Source: Thermohalobaculum sp050331335 (GTDB lineage: Bacteria; Pseudomonadota; Alphaproteobacteria; Rhodobacterales; Rhodobacteraceae). From it: DNA of 21,755 bases. Below are positions 7,018-15,546 of the stretch, in pieces. Positions within the stretch are counted from its first letter, which is position 1, and each line of letters begins with the position of its first letter. The translations under genes and the position numbers were made by a program. Where the stretch lies: assembly GCA_050331335.1 (NCBI GenBank), contig JBHJGY010000055.1, forward strand, positions 1 to 21,755, given 5' to 3'. The notes below the pieces were generated by a model, which saw only the letters and a list, made by a program, of their open reading frames with translations, was not told where the DNA came from and made no database searches.

Positions 7018-8249
7018 CCGACGACAACACCAATCCGCCGGAAGACGAGCTGGGCGCCAAACCGGCGCCTCAGCCGGAGCGCCGGACCGGCAAGCTCTGG
7101 AGCCCCGATGTTGTCGTGGGCGCCCTGATCCCCGGAGCCGCCTTTGCTGCCTTTTTCGTGATCTGGCTGGTCTGGCCGATCCAGACGGAGCAGGAGCAGA
7201 CCGGCTTCCGCGGGGTCGGCATGGTTCAGTTCGTGCCCGAGGAGGACATTGCCCTGCTCGCCCCGCTGAACGAAATTCCGGAGAACGAGGCCGGCGACCC
7301 GATCGTGCCCGAGGCCGACGAGCCGCTGATGAAGGACCTCGACTACTACGAGAACGTCAAGGTCCTCGGCAATCTCACCGAGGCCAACTTCACCCGCCTG
7401 ATGGCGGCGATGACCCAGTGGGTCAGCCCGGACCAACCGGACTGCTCCTACTGCCATTACCAGGACGAAGACGGCGTCATCAACTTCGCGGACGAACGGC
7501 TCTACACCAAGCACGTTTCGCGGCGCATGATCCAGATGACCCAGCACATCAACGAAAACTGGTCGTCCCACGTGCAGGACACCGGGGTGACCTGCTACAC
7601 CTGCCACCGCGGCAACCCGGTGCCGCAGTTCCACTTCTACGAAGAGCCGCGGCCGCGGGGCTCGGCGATGCTCGGCGACAACACGATGCTGCAGAACCGG
7701 TCGGATGCGACGGTCGGCTACAGCTCGCTGCCGGGCGATCCGCTCACTGCGTTCCTCCTCGAGGGCCGTGAGATCCGGGTCGGCGATAACTTCCCCAGGG
7801 TGCCGGGCAATCCGGCCGAGGGTCACCCCTCGATCCAGGACACCGAGTGGACTTACGGTCTGATGTTCCACTTCTCGTCCTCGCTCGGGGTTAACTGCAC
7901 TTACTGCCACAACAGCCGTGCCTGGAACCAATGGGACCAGTCGCCCCCGACGCGGGCCGTGGCCTGGTACGCGATCCGGATGCTGCGGGATGTGAACCGC
8001 AACTACATGCATAACCTCGACGTCTACCCGCCGAGCCGGCTCGGACCCACTGGCGATGCCCCGAAAGCCAATTGCACCACCTGCCACCAGGGCGTTGCAA
8101 AGCCGCTCTATGGGGTGTCGATGCTCGGCCCATGGCCGGAGCTGAAGACCACCGGTGTGCCGGCGTATGACGGCCAGCAAGCCCGCCGCGACGGCCCGTT
8201 CATGGAGAATGTCGAGCACGCCGCGGCCCAGATCCTGGGCGCCCGCTAA
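7014..8249 (+). CDS. pufC: Reaction-centre tetraheme cytochrome c subunit (PufC)
   Basis: 411 aa. PufC is the periplasmic subunit that re-reduces the photo-oxidised special pair. Four c-type heme sites (CXXCH) are present at 144-148, 194-198, 295-299 and 354-358. Candidate Met ligands occur on the helices before three hemes (M130/M133, M172/M175, M323). The N-terminus has about 30 polar, proline-rich residues, then a hydrophobic span at about 31-54. It has no Cys lipobox after this segment, unlike Blastochloris PufC, so the protein is probably held by an uncleaved membrane helix. The start is ATG 7014 behind GGAGGG (7003-7008), overlapping the pufM stop. It is the last gene of the operon; a terminator follows 28 nt later. 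Confidence 0.97.
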   Translation: MTDDNTNPPEDELGAKPAPQPERRTGKLWSPDVVVGALIPGAAFAAFFVIWLVWPIQTEQEQTGFRGVGMVQFVPEEDIALLAPLNEIPENEAGDPIVPEADEPLMKDLDYYENVKVLGNLTEANFTRLMAAMTQWVSPDQPDCSYCHYQDEDGVINFADERLYTKHVSRRMIQMTQHINENWSSHVQDTGVTCYTCHRGNPVPQFHFYEEPRPRGSAMLGDNTMLQNRSDATVGYSSLPGDPLTAFLLEGREIRVGDNFPRVPGNPAEGHPSIQDTEWTYGLMFHFSSSLGVNCTYCHNSRAWNQWDQSPPTRAVAWYAIRMLRDVNRNYMHNLDVYPPSRLGPTGDAPKANCTTCHQGVAKPLYGVSMLGPWPELKTTGVPAYDGQQARRDGPFMENVEHAAAQILGAR

Positions 8250-8277
8250 GCCGATCGAGGCATAAAAAGAAAGACAA

Positions 8278-8310
8278 GCCGCTCCGGTTCAACGCCGGGG
8301 CGGCTTTTTT
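8278..8310. terminator. Bidirectional intrinsic terminator between pufC and bchO
   Basis: The stem GCCGCTCCGG (8278-8287) pairs with CCGGGGCGGC (8295-8304) with one G-T pair and a 7-nt loop. It is followed on the plus strand by six T (8305-8310). On the opposite strand the same stem is followed by a T-rich run (complement of the A-rich 8262-8275). It lies between convergent pufC (ends 8249) and bchO (ends 8326), so it can end both transcripts. Confidence 0.9.
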
Positions 8311-8325
8311 CGTCGTGCGACGGGG

Positions 8326-9237
8326 TCAGAGGCCGAGGCGGTCGGCGAAGATGCGGATCTGATGGGCCACTTGTTCCGGTGCCTCCTCATGGGCCAGATG
8401 GCCAAGCCCTTCCAGGCCGACGATTTTGGCAGAGGGCAGGCGGGCCGCGATTTCCCGGGCCTGGCGCGGCGGCACCGCAAGGTCCCGGCTGCCGCTGATG
8501 AGCAGGAGCGGCGGCCGAAGCCGGGGCAGGTCGGCGAGCAGCGGCGCGAGGTCCCAATTGGCGATCATCGCCAGCGTTCCCGCCACATGGGACGGCGCGC
8601 GGAACAGCCGACGGTAGAGCGCAAGTCCCTCTGCCCCGATCCGCGAGCCGGTACCACGGATCATCCCGGGCACGGCGTTGGGGTCGATGGCGGCGGTGGC
8701 GAGCAGGGGGGCTGCCAGCGGGTTCCAGTGCAGCAGCCGCGCCATCACCGGCAGCACCAGCCCCGGCACCCCACGGAACGGCACCAGCGCCGCGTTGACC
8801 CCCACGATGCCGTCGAGCGCCGTGGTCTCGGGGCGCGCGTCGAGAGACATCCGCGCCAGGATGGCCGCCCCCGCCGAGTGGCCGATCGCGAGCCGCGGTT
8901 GCGTGCCGAGAGCGGCAAGAAGCGCGGCCACCGCCCTTGCGGCGTCGGCCAAGGGCAAGGCGTGGCCGGGAGCGGGTGCTGAGAAGCCGTGGCCCGGCAG
9001 GTCCGGGACGATCACGCTGAACCGCCCCGAGAGGGCGGTGGCCAGGTCGGCCCAAGAGTGGCTGGCTGCTCCGGCGCCATGCAGCGCCAGGACTGGCGGG
9101 CCTTGGCCGATCACCTGAACGTGCCAGTCGACCCCGCCGGCGCGGATGAAGCGGCTCGTCTCTCGGTGGGGCCAATGGCGACCGTCGACCGCCCAATCGA
9201 GGCGCCCGGCCCGTGGCGGCGAGACGCCCAGGCTCAC
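8326..9237 (-). CDS. bchO: BchO, alpha/beta hydrolase of the Mg-chelatase operon
   Basis: 303 aa. BchO is an alpha/beta-fold hydrolase that always travels with bchI and bchD. Its exact role is not settled; it is often called a putative magnesium-chelatase accessory protein. Visible are the oxyanion region LHGAG (52-56), the nucleophile elbow GHSAG (119-123, Ser121), a likely acid in SGSRDLAVP and a catalytic His in GLGHLAHEE near the C-terminus. The open frame extends upstream, but that part overlaps bchD and looks like noise. I chose the GTG at 9237, which overlaps the bchD stop by 4 nt (GTGA) and gives the usual length. It is the last gene of bchIDO. Confidence 0.85.
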   Translation of the reverse strand: MSLGVSPPRAGRLDWAVDGRHWPHRETSRFIRAGGVDWHVQVIGQGPPVLALHGAGAASHSWADLATALSGRFSVIVPDLPGHGFSAPAPGHALPLADAARAVAALLAALGTQPRLAIGHSAGAAILARMSLDARPETTALDGIVGVNAALVPFRGVPGLVLPVMARLLHWNPLAAPLLATAAIDPNAVPGMIRGTGSRIGAEGLALYRRLFRAPSHVAGTLAMIANWDLAPLLADLPRLRPPLLLISGSRDLAVPPRQAREIAARLPSAKIVGLEGLGHLAHEEAPEQVAHQIRIFADRLGL

Positions 9238-10979
9238 GGTCCTGGACCCATCTTCGCCGCTTGGGAGATCAGCGCCGCATCCGCCTTGGGCAGGGGGAGA
9301 TATCGGGCCCCGAGAACTTCGGCGAGCTGCCTGGCCTCGGTTCGCGGGCGGGCGCCGACATCGATGACGAGCGCCGAAAGCCCGGCGCGGCGGCAAGCTT
9401 TGGCGATCTCCTCGGCGTCCTCTGCAGCCCGTCCCCGACCCGGTTGCCCGGCGAGGTCGATATTCGCCCGGCCATCGGTCAGCACGAGAAGCTGGGGCAC
9501 CACCCCGCCCCCGGCGAGCTTCTCCGCGAGGCTCAGGCCAGCAGCAAGTCCGGCTGCGAGCGGTGTGCCCCCTCCGCCTGGCAGCGCCGCGAGCCGCTTC
9601 TTGGCCAGTGCCGGCGCTGCGGTTGGCGGCAGAAGGAGCTCCGCGGTGGCGCCGCGGAACGCGACGAGCGCTACCTGGTCGCGCCGCACATAGGCTTCCG
9701 CCAGCAGGAACTCGACGGCGCCTTTTGCCTCGGCGAGCCGGGCGACCGCGGCCGAGCCGGAGGCGTCGACCACGAAGATGCTCGCTGTGGCGCTGTGGCG
9801 CTTCAGCACCTTGACCCGGATGTCCTCTGGGCGGATCGCGAGGGCGGGTGCCGAGAGCCCGGCTTGCCGACGGCGAAGCGGTTGCCAGGGGGCGGCGGCG
9901 GTGAGGGTCGCGACGATGTCGATGCGGCCCCGGCCGATGCGTCCCGGTCGCGATCCAAGTGGGCGCCCCCCGTCGGGCGCCGGACGTTCCGCTCCCGCAC
10001 GGCCGAGGGGGGGATCGGCTCGGGGGGCTGTGCGGCCGGCGAGGCTGGCCAGAAGATCGGGGGGCAGGGCGGCGCGGACCGCTTCGAGTACCTGATCGGC
10101 CAGCGCCTCCTGAGGCCCCGCTGTCGGAGCATCGTCCGGCCCCTCATTTTCTTCGGGTGGGGGCGGGGCGTCCGGTGGCTGCTCCGGCTCGCTTTCGGGC
10201 TCCGCGGGCAGGCGGGTTGCCCGGGGTGCGAGAACCAGCCGCGCCGCAAGCTCGAGCGCCGCTTGCGCCGTCAACCGCGCGCCGAAAAGCGCGTGCACGG
10301 CTCGCGCAGCCCGCAGCGCGAAGATCGGCGCCCGGAGCGATCCGATGCCGAAGGCTGTTGCGGCACCTGCGAGTGCGGCGGCCGCGTCTTCGCCCAGGTC
10401 GACCCCGGCGAGCGTTGCCCGGGCCGCGACGACATCCGCGCGGGCGAAGGGCACGGGCTCTGGGCGCGCGGGCACGTGGGAGAGATCCACCGCGAAGGCC
10501 AGTCGGTCCGCCAAGGCGCCGTCGAGCCGGTCCTCCGGCTCAGCGCCTTCATCGAGGGCCACGAGCCCCAGGCGCGCCGGCGCGCGGAGCGAGAGCCCGT
10601 CGCGTTCGGTGTGTACGGTTCCGGTATCGAGCGCCGAAGCGAGGCGCGCGACGAGCCCCGGGAGCGCGCGCTCGGCCATGGGCAGCACCAGCACCCCGCC
10701 ATCGGTCTCCGCCAGCAGCCCTTTTGCGGCGAGGGGGCGCCCAGTTGCAAGGGTTGCGGTCAGGTCGAGCCCGCCGAGGAGCCGGTGGTCGTCCGCAGTC
10801 GGGGGCAGGCGGCGGCACGGTACGCCGGCGGGCAGCATGTCGGTGAAGGCGGCTAGCCAGGCATCACGGGCCGGCCCGTGCCGAGCGCGCAGGGCGACCC
10901 CGCCCAGCCCGACCGGGTCGATCGCCAGCAGTGCTGCCGCGAGGCCCGCATCCCGCCAAGCCTGAGCCGGATCGCTCAA
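9234..10979 (-). CDS. bchD: BchD, magnesium chelatase subunit D
   Basis: 581 aa. BchD is the large adaptor subunit of magnesium chelatase. With BchI it forms the AAA+ ring that drives BchH to insert Mg into protoporphyrin IX. An AAA+-like but degenerate N-terminal domain (about 1-250) lacks a canonical P-loop, as is normal for BchD. Next comes an acidic, proline-rich linker at about 257-285, then a C-terminal von Willebrand A domain. Its metal-binding MIDAS residues are visible: D405, S407 and S409 (DASGS), T472 (GGTPL) and D502 (TDGRAN). The start is TTG, overlapping the bchI stop (TTGA), with GAGG 7 nt upstream. bchO follows with a GTGA overlap. Confidence 0.95.
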   Translation of the reverse strand: MSDPAQAWRDAGLAAALLAIDPVGLGGVALRARHGPARDAWLAAFTDMLPAGVPCRRLPPTADDHRLLGGLDLTATLATGRPLAAKGLLAETDGGVLVLPMAERALPGLVARLASALDTGTVHTERDGLSLRAPARLGLVALDEGAEPEDRLDGALADRLAFAVDLSHVPARPEPVPFARADVVAARATLAGVDLGEDAAAALAGAATAFGIGSLRAPIFALRAARAVHALFGARLTAQAALELAARLVLAPRATRLPAEPESEPEQPPDAPPPPEENEGPDDAPTAGPQEALADQVLEAVRAALPPDLLASLAGRTAPRADPPLGRAGAERPAPDGGRPLGSRPGRIGRGRIDIVATLTAAAPWQPLRRRQAGLSAPALAIRPEDIRVKVLKRHSATASIFVVDASGSAAVARLAEAKGAVEFLLAEAYVRRDQVALVAFRGATAELLLPPTAAPALAKKRLAALPGGGGTPLAAGLAAGLSLAEKLAGGGVVPQLLVLTDGRANIDLAGQPGRGRAAEDAEEIAKACRRAGLSALVIDVGARPRTEARQLAEVLGARYLPLPKADAALISQAAKMGPGP

Positions 10980-12025
10980 AGGGCGGCCTCTACGGAGGCG
11001 CCGGTCTCGTCGGGATCCCGCAGCGCGTCGAGCTCGGCGATCGCCCGGTCGAGCCGCGCCCGGGAGCCTGCCTCGTCGAGCGGGTCACGGCGCAGCCTGT
11101 GGCCGAGCGCCATCGGCGCAACCCGACGGAGATCCGCGCGGGTCGCGGCGTCCCGGTCCTCCAGGGCAGCGACGGCGCGGGCGGCGCGCATCACGGTAAG
11201 CTCGCCGCGGAGCCCGTCGGTGCCAAGCGCAATGCATAGCGCGGCGGCAGCCTCGAGGACGGCCTCCGGCACCTCGACGGTGGAAAGGCGTGCGCGGGCG
11301 GCGACTATCCTGTCCCGCAGCGCTGTTTGCGCCTCTGCCCAAGTCTCGGCGAAGCCGTCGGGGTCGCGCTCGAAGGCGTCGCGTCGCTTCACCACCTCGA
11401 TGCGGTCCTTGACCTCCCGGGGGGTGGCGACCTCCACGGACAGCCCGAAGCGGTCGAGCAACTGGGGCCGGAGTTCGCCCTCCTCGGGGTTGCCGCTGCC
11501 GACGATGACGAAGCGCGCCGGGTGGCGGACCGAGAGGCCCTCGCGCTCGACGACATTCTCGCCCGAGGCGGCCACGTCCAGCAGCAGATCCACCAGATGG
11601 TCTTCGAGGAGGTTCACCTCGTCGATGTAAAGAAACCCCCGATGCGCCTTGGCCAGAAGCCCCGGCTCGAAATGCTTCTCCCCGCGGGTGAGGGCGCGCT
11701 CCAGATCGAGGCTGCCGACAACACGGTCTTCCGTTGCGCCGAGGGGCAGGTCGACGACCGGAGCGGGCACGCGGATCGTCTCGGCCTCTTCGCAGGCGGG
11801 GCACAGGCCGGCGGCGCGGTCAGGTGGGCAGCCGAAAGGGCAACCGGCGCGGACCTCGATTTCGGGCAGGAGCGCGGCCAGCGCGCGGACCGCGGTTGAT
11901 TTCCCCGTCCCCCGGTCGCCGAAGGCAAGCACGCCGCCGACGCTTTGATCGACAGCGGCGATGAGCAGCGCTTCCTTGATCTCCGCCTGGCCGACGATCG
12001 CTGTGAAGGGGAAGGCTCGGGACAT
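10976..12025 (-). CDS. bchI: BchI, magnesium chelatase ATPase subunit I
   Basis: 349 aa. BchI is the AAA+ motor of magnesium chelatase. Walker A GDRGTGKST is at 36-44 and Walker B LYIDE at 132-136, followed by the sensor region VGSGNPEEGELRPQLLDRFG (175-194). A four-cysteine insertion (C62, C66, C75, C78; GCPFGC...CPAC) resembles a metal-knuckle; similar Cys motifs occur in other proteobacterial BchI. The start is ATG 12025, with GGAGGT (plus-strand ACCTCC 12031-12036) 5 nt upstream. It is the first gene of bchI-bchD-bchO, and a PpsR-type operator lies 54-71 nt before the start codon. Confidence 0.97.
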   Translation of the reverse strand: MSRAFPFTAIVGQAEIKEALLIAAVDQSVGGVLAFGDRGTGKSTAVRALAALLPEIEVRAGCPFGCPPDRAAGLCPACEEAETIRVPAPVVDLPLGATEDRVVGSLDLERALTRGEKHFEPGLLAKAHRGFLYIDEVNLLEDHLVDLLLDVAASGENVVEREGLSVRHPARFVIVGSGNPEEGELRPQLLDRFGLSVEVATPREVKDRIEVVKRRDAFERDPDGFAETWAEAQTALRDRIVAARARLSTVEVPEAVLEAAAALCIALGTDGLRGELTVMRAARAVAALEDRDAATRADLRRVAPMALGHRLRRDPLDEAGSRARLDRAIAELDALRDPDETGASVEAAL

Positions 12026-12055
12026 TGGGGACCTCCGGATGGGCGTGCGGGCTTG

Positions 12056-12096
12056 AGCCTTACCCCCCTCCCGCGGCCTGTCAACCGTGCCTTACA
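12056..12096 (-). promoter_or_regulatory. bchIDO promoter region with a perfect PpsR/CrtJ-type operator
   Basis: Positions 12079-12096 read TGT-N12-ACA, a full match to the PpsR/CrtJ consensus. On the minus strand the operator contains TTGACA (complement of 12079-12084), a perfect sigma-70 -35 box. A weak -10 (TAAGGC or AAGGCT) lies 16-17 nt downstream at about 12056-12062. PpsR bound here would cover the -35 box and block bchI transcription under aerobic conditions. The -10 is the least certain part. Confidence 0.7.
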
Positions 12097-12107
12097 CCCC
12101 CGCGGCG

Positions 12108-13289
12108 TCAGGTGCGGGCCAGGCCCATCAGATGGGCCAGGTCCTTGAAGAAGATCCGCACATGGGCCATCGGCTTCTTGCGCACCAACTTCTTGTTCAT
12201 ATACGCCTCGAAGGTAAGGCGCTGGACGTCCTTGTCTTCGCAAATTTTGACAAAGCTCTCCCGGCGTTTGTCGTTCTTATACCAATACTTCTGCAAGATT
12301 CCGAGGACCCAGAAGACACGGCCATGCTCGCGCATAAAGGCTTTTCGGGCGGAGCGCAGGGCGCGGACATCGCCTGTGGCGAGGCACTGCGCACAGGCTT
12401 CCGCCGCGAGTTGGCCGCCGAGCATGGCGTAGTAGATCCCCTCGCCCGAGGCCGGGGCCACGACGCCCGCCGCATCGCCGGCGAGCACCACGTCGCGCCC
12501 GTTGTCCCAGCGTTTGAGGGGCTTAAGCGGGATCGGCGCACCCTCTGTGCGGAGTGTTTCGGCCTCGGCGAGCCCGGAGGCGGCGCGGAGGTCGGCTGTG
12601 GCCCGTTTGAGGTCGAAGCCGCGCAGCTCGGTCCCCATCCCGACCGACGAACAGGGGCCGTGGGGGAACACCCAGCCGTAGAAGTCCGGGCTGATGCGGC
12701 CGTCATAGATCACGTCGCAGCGCTGGGGATCCCAATTCTCTTCAGGTGAGCGGACGATCTCGTGATAGGCGATAACGTAAGGGATACTATCGCCGCCTGG
12801 GACGCATTGGCGGGCAACATTGGAGCGCGCGCCATCGGCTCCGATCACGAGGCGCGTGGCGGCGCGGCGCGTCTGACCGCCCTCGCGCCAGCGCACCAGT
12901 GTCAGCCCGTCATCGGCGTGCTCGACTGCCTCGAAGGTCCCGGTGACCCGCTCGGCCCCCGCCTCGGCGGCGCGCAGGCGCAGGAACTCGTCGAAATTCT
13001 CACGGTCGACCATCCCCACATAGCCGTTCTCTATGGGGATATCGACATGCTTGCCCTTGGGCGAGATCATGCGGGCTTTGCGGATTTTGGCGACGAGCTG
13101 GCTGTCGGGGATGCGGAAGTCGCGGATCAGCCGCGGCGGCACGGCGCCGCCGCAGGGTTTGATCCGGCCCGCTCTGTCGAGCAGCATGACGCTGTGGCCG
13201 GTGCTGGCGAGCTCCTCGGCGGCGGTGGCGCCGGCGGGGCCCCCGCCCACCACGATGACGTCGAATTCCTGGAGGCGGGTGTCCTTCAT
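12108..13289 (-). CDS. bchP: BchP, geranylgeranyl-bacteriochlorophyll reductase
   Basis: 393 aa, usual family length. BchP is a flavoprotein that reduces three double bonds of the geranylgeranyl tail to give phytyl-bacteriochlorophyll a. The dinucleotide-binding motif GGGPAG is at 15-20 just after VIVV, and a second FAD motif (VVLAGDAAG) lies in the C-terminal half followed by the EGI(Y/F)YA motif. IKPCGGAVPPR and the FYGWVFPH block are also typical of this family. The start is ATG 13289, with AGGAGAA (plus-strand TTCTCCT 13297-13303) 7 nt upstream, overlapping the stop of the preceding orf428. The frame is open further upstream, but that overlaps orf428. It is the last gene of bchG-orf428-bchP. 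Confidence 0.96.
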   Translation of the reverse strand: MKDTRLQEFDVIVVGGGPAGATAAEELASTGHSVMLLDRAGRIKPCGGAVPPRLIRDFRIPDSQLVAKIRKARMISPKGKHVDIPIENGYVGMVDRENFDEFLRLRAAEAGAERVTGTFEAVEHADDGLTLVRWREGGQTRRAATRLVIGADGARSNVARQCVPGGDSIPYVIAYHEIVRSPEENWDPQRCDVIYDGRISPDFYGWVFPHGPCSSVGMGTELRGFDLKRATADLRAASGLAEAETLRTEGAPIPLKPLKRWDNGRDVVLAGDAAGVVAPASGEGIYYAMLGGQLAAEACAQCLATGDVRALRSARKAFMREHGRVFWVLGILQKYWYKNDKRRESFVKICEDKDVQRLTFEAYMNKKLVRKKPMAHVRIFFKDLAHLMGLART

Positions 13290-13293
13290 GGGG

Positions 13294-14610
13294 TTATTCT
13301 CCTGGCATGAGGGCGGCAGCGGGCCGGGCTTGCGCGCGGCTTGGCAGAGCGAGGCGGGTGGCGAGCCCAGCCGCGACGAGGAACAGCGCGCCCTCGATGA
13401 GGAAGACGCTGGCATAGGCCGGGCCGGACGCGCTGAGGATGAGATGGGCCAGATCAGCGGTGCCGGCGCCCACGAGGATGCCGAGGCCGAAGGCGATCCC
13501 CTGAGCCGCGCCCCAGAAGCCGATGCGCGTGCCCTCGCGGCCGGGCGCGTGGGAGGCGGAGGCGAACATCTGGCCGATCGCGGTCGCGGTGAACATCCCG
13601 TTGCCGAGGCCGAGCGTGAAGACCACCGCTGTGAGCGGCGCGCCGGGGCCTTGGACCGCGACGCCGGCAAGGGCGACGAGGGCGGCGGCGGAGAGGGTGC
13701 AGCCGGCGAGAATCCAGCCGCGCATGGTGCCGATCCCGAAGCCGGAACAAGCGATGGCGGCGGTCAGCATGCCGAGGAAGACGCCCTGATGCTGGATCGA
13801 GGAGAGGGTGGTGGTCTCGCCCACGCTCATTGCGAAGACCTTGCCGGCGAAGGGTTCGAGGATCGGGTCTTGCATGTTGAAGGCCAGCATGGAGGCGAAG
13901 ACGAAATAGCCCAGCATCCGCGCCTCTCGGTCGGCCCAGACTTCGGCGAGGGTCTGCAGGAAGGGGGTCTGGGGCCGCGTCTCAGGCGGCGTGGTCCGAC
14001 CCCGTTCGATGCCGAGGACACCGAAGACCGCCAGCGCGACCGCAACGCAAGCGACGACGGCGGCAACCTCGAGCAGGCGCGTGAAGGAGAACGGGTCGAG
14101 GAATTGACCAGCGACGCCCGCCGTCACCGCGATCCCGCCGATCATCATCAGAAAGACGATCGCCCCCGCGGCAGCGCGGCGGCCCGGGGCGACCGAGGTG
14201 GCGAGGAGTGTGAGCACCGAGGTTCCGGCGATACCGACGCCGACCCCGATTGCCGCATAAGCGATGGCCGCGAGCCCGAGCCCCGCCCAGAGATGGGATT
14301 GCATGACCCAGGTGCTCGCCGCCGCCACCACGCCCGAGACGGAGAGCAGGGCGATGCCGCTGAGGATCCAGGGCGTGCGTCGGCCCGTGCGGTCGCCGCC
14401 ATACCCCCAGCGCGGGCGCAGCGTCTCGAGGGCGTAGTAGATCCCCAGCAGCAGCCCCGGGACCAGCGCCGCGAGGCCGAGCTCGACCACCATAATCCGA
14501 TTGAGCGTGGCATTGGTCATCACCACCACCGAGCCGAGTGCCGTTTGCACGAGGCCGAGGCGGACGATCCCGCCCCAAGAGAGCGGTGCGCGGGGCTGAG
14601 CGGCTATCAT
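13294..14610 (-). CDS. PucC/LhaA-family membrane transporter (orf428, BCH2)
   Basis: 438 aa, very hydrophobic, with about 12 predicted membrane spans in the pattern of the PucC/LhaA group of the major facilitator superfamily. Rhodobacter clusters carry a homologue (orf428) between bchG and bchP, as here. Family members act in light-harvesting complex assembly and are suspected to deliver bacteriochlorophyll. The motif LRPRWGYGGDRTGRRTPWI (loop between helices 2 and 3) is characteristic. The start is ATG 14610, overlapping the bchG stop (ATGA) with GGAG just upstream. The frame continues upstream antisense-free into bchG but is not coding there. Substrate and exact role cannot be read from sequence. 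Confidence 0.9.
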   Translation of the reverse strand: MIAAQPRAPLSWGGIVRLGLVQTALGSVVVMTNATLNRIMVVELGLAALVPGLLLGIYYALETLRPRWGYGGDRTGRRTPWILSGIALLSVSGVVAAASTWVMQSHLWAGLGLAAIAYAAIGVGVGIAGTSVLTLLATSVAPGRRAAAGAIVFLMMIGGIAVTAGVAGQFLDPFSFTRLLEVAAVVACVAVALAVFGVLGIERGRTTPPETRPQTPFLQTLAEVWADREARMLGYFVFASMLAFNMQDPILEPFAGKVFAMSVGETTTLSSIQHQGVFLGMLTAAIACSGFGIGTMRGWILAGCTLSAAALVALAGVAVQGPGAPLTAVVFTLGLGNGMFTATAIGQMFASASHAPGREGTRIGFWGAAQGIAFGLGILVGAGTADLAHLILSASGPAYASVFLIEGALFLVAAGLATRLALPSRAQARPAAALMPGE

Positions 14611-15545
14611 GGGGTGTCTCCGGTGACGAGGCCGCCGAGCGCGATGGCAGAGACCAGCATGCCGAGCACATAGAGCAGGACGCCCGTCGCATTGTACCAA
14701 GGCGCACGGCCTTCCGGGTCTTGCAGCAACCGCCGCATTGCGAGGAGTTGCAGCGCAAGCAGCAGCGCGACGATCGCGGCACTGATCGGCGCAGCCCAGA
14801 CCGCCAAGAGCGCAACGACCAGCAGTTGCGGCAGGAACATCACCCAGCAAGCCAAGCGTGCGGCCCGGGCAGGGCCTAGGATCACCGGGAGCGAGCGCAA
14901 GCCCAGTCGGCGGTCCCCCTCGATTGCCTTGAAGTCGTTGAGCACCATGATGCCGTGGGCGCCGAGGCCGTAGAGTGTGGCGATGACGACGACCTCCCAT
15001 GCCGGGGCGCTTTGGGTCATCACCACGGCCCCGGTTATCCAGGGCAGCGTCTCGTAGGACAGCCCGCAGACGAGGCAGCTCAGCCAACCGTTGGACTTCA
15101 GCCGGATCGGTGGCGCGGAATAGGCCCAAGCGGCGATGATTGCGACCAGCGCGGCAGCGAAGCCCCAGGGGCCGAGGAGCGTGGCGACGGCCAGCGAGAC
15201 CGCGGTCCAGAAGAGGGCGATGCGAAAGCCCCAGGTGCCGGGGATGCGGCCAGAGGGGATCGGGCGCTGGGGCTCGTTGATTGCGTCCACATGGCGGTCA
15301 TACCAGTCGTTGGCCGCCTGGCTCATCGCGCAGACCAAGGGCCCGGCGAGGACGATGCCGAGGATCGCCAACGGCCAGCGCTCAGCCAGCCCGGTGCCCG
15401 CGGAGATCACGCCGCAGCCGAAAGCCCACATAGGCGGAAACCACGTCACCGGCTTCAGCAGCTCAAGGACGGCGGCTGGATCGGGGGCGGGCCCCGGACC
15501 CGGATGGGGCTTGTTTCGCGCAGTGGTGGTTTGGTTGACGCTCAT
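14607..15545 (-). CDS. bchG: BchG, bacteriochlorophyll a synthase
   Basis: 312 aa. BchG is an integral-membrane UbiA-type prenyltransferase that esterifies bacteriochlorophyllide a with geranylgeranyl (or phytyl) diphosphate. The first Asp-rich motif is N79-D80-x2-D83-x3-D87 (NDWYDRHVD) followed by the INEPQRPIPSGRI block, and the second is N203-D204...D211 (LNDFKAIEGD). About nine membrane spans are expected. The N-terminus MSVN matches Rhodobacter BchG, which supports the ATG at 15545. There is no Shine-Dalgarno sequence before this ATG, and a -10-like TTTAAT lies only 6 nt upstream. orf428 overlaps its stop by 4 nt. Confidence 0.96.
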   Translation of the reverse strand: MSVNQTTTARNKPHPGPGPAPDPAAVLELLKPVTWFPPMWAFGCGVISAGTGLAERWPLAILGIVLAGPLVCAMSQAANDWYDRHVDAINEPQRPIPSGRIPGTWGFRIALFWTAVSLAVATLLGPWGFAAALVAIIAAWAYSAPPIRLKSNGWLSCLVCGLSYETLPWITGAVVMTQSAPAWEVVVIATLYGLGAHGIMVLNDFKAIEGDRRLGLRSLPVILGPARAARLACWVMFLPQLLVVALLAVWAAPISAAIVALLLALQLLAMRRLLQDPEGRAPWYNATGVLLYVLGMLVSAIALGGLVTGDTP

Positions 15546-15546
15546 G

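Noticed and set aside
9213..10856. 547-codon plus-strand frame opposite bchD
   Set aside because: bchD on the other strand has its VWA MIDAS residues and operon overlaps; this frame has no conserved features.
13033..14673. 546-codon plus-strand frame opposite orf428
   Set aside because: Hydrophilic Glu/Arg/Gly-rich mirror of a membrane protein gene; no family resemblance.
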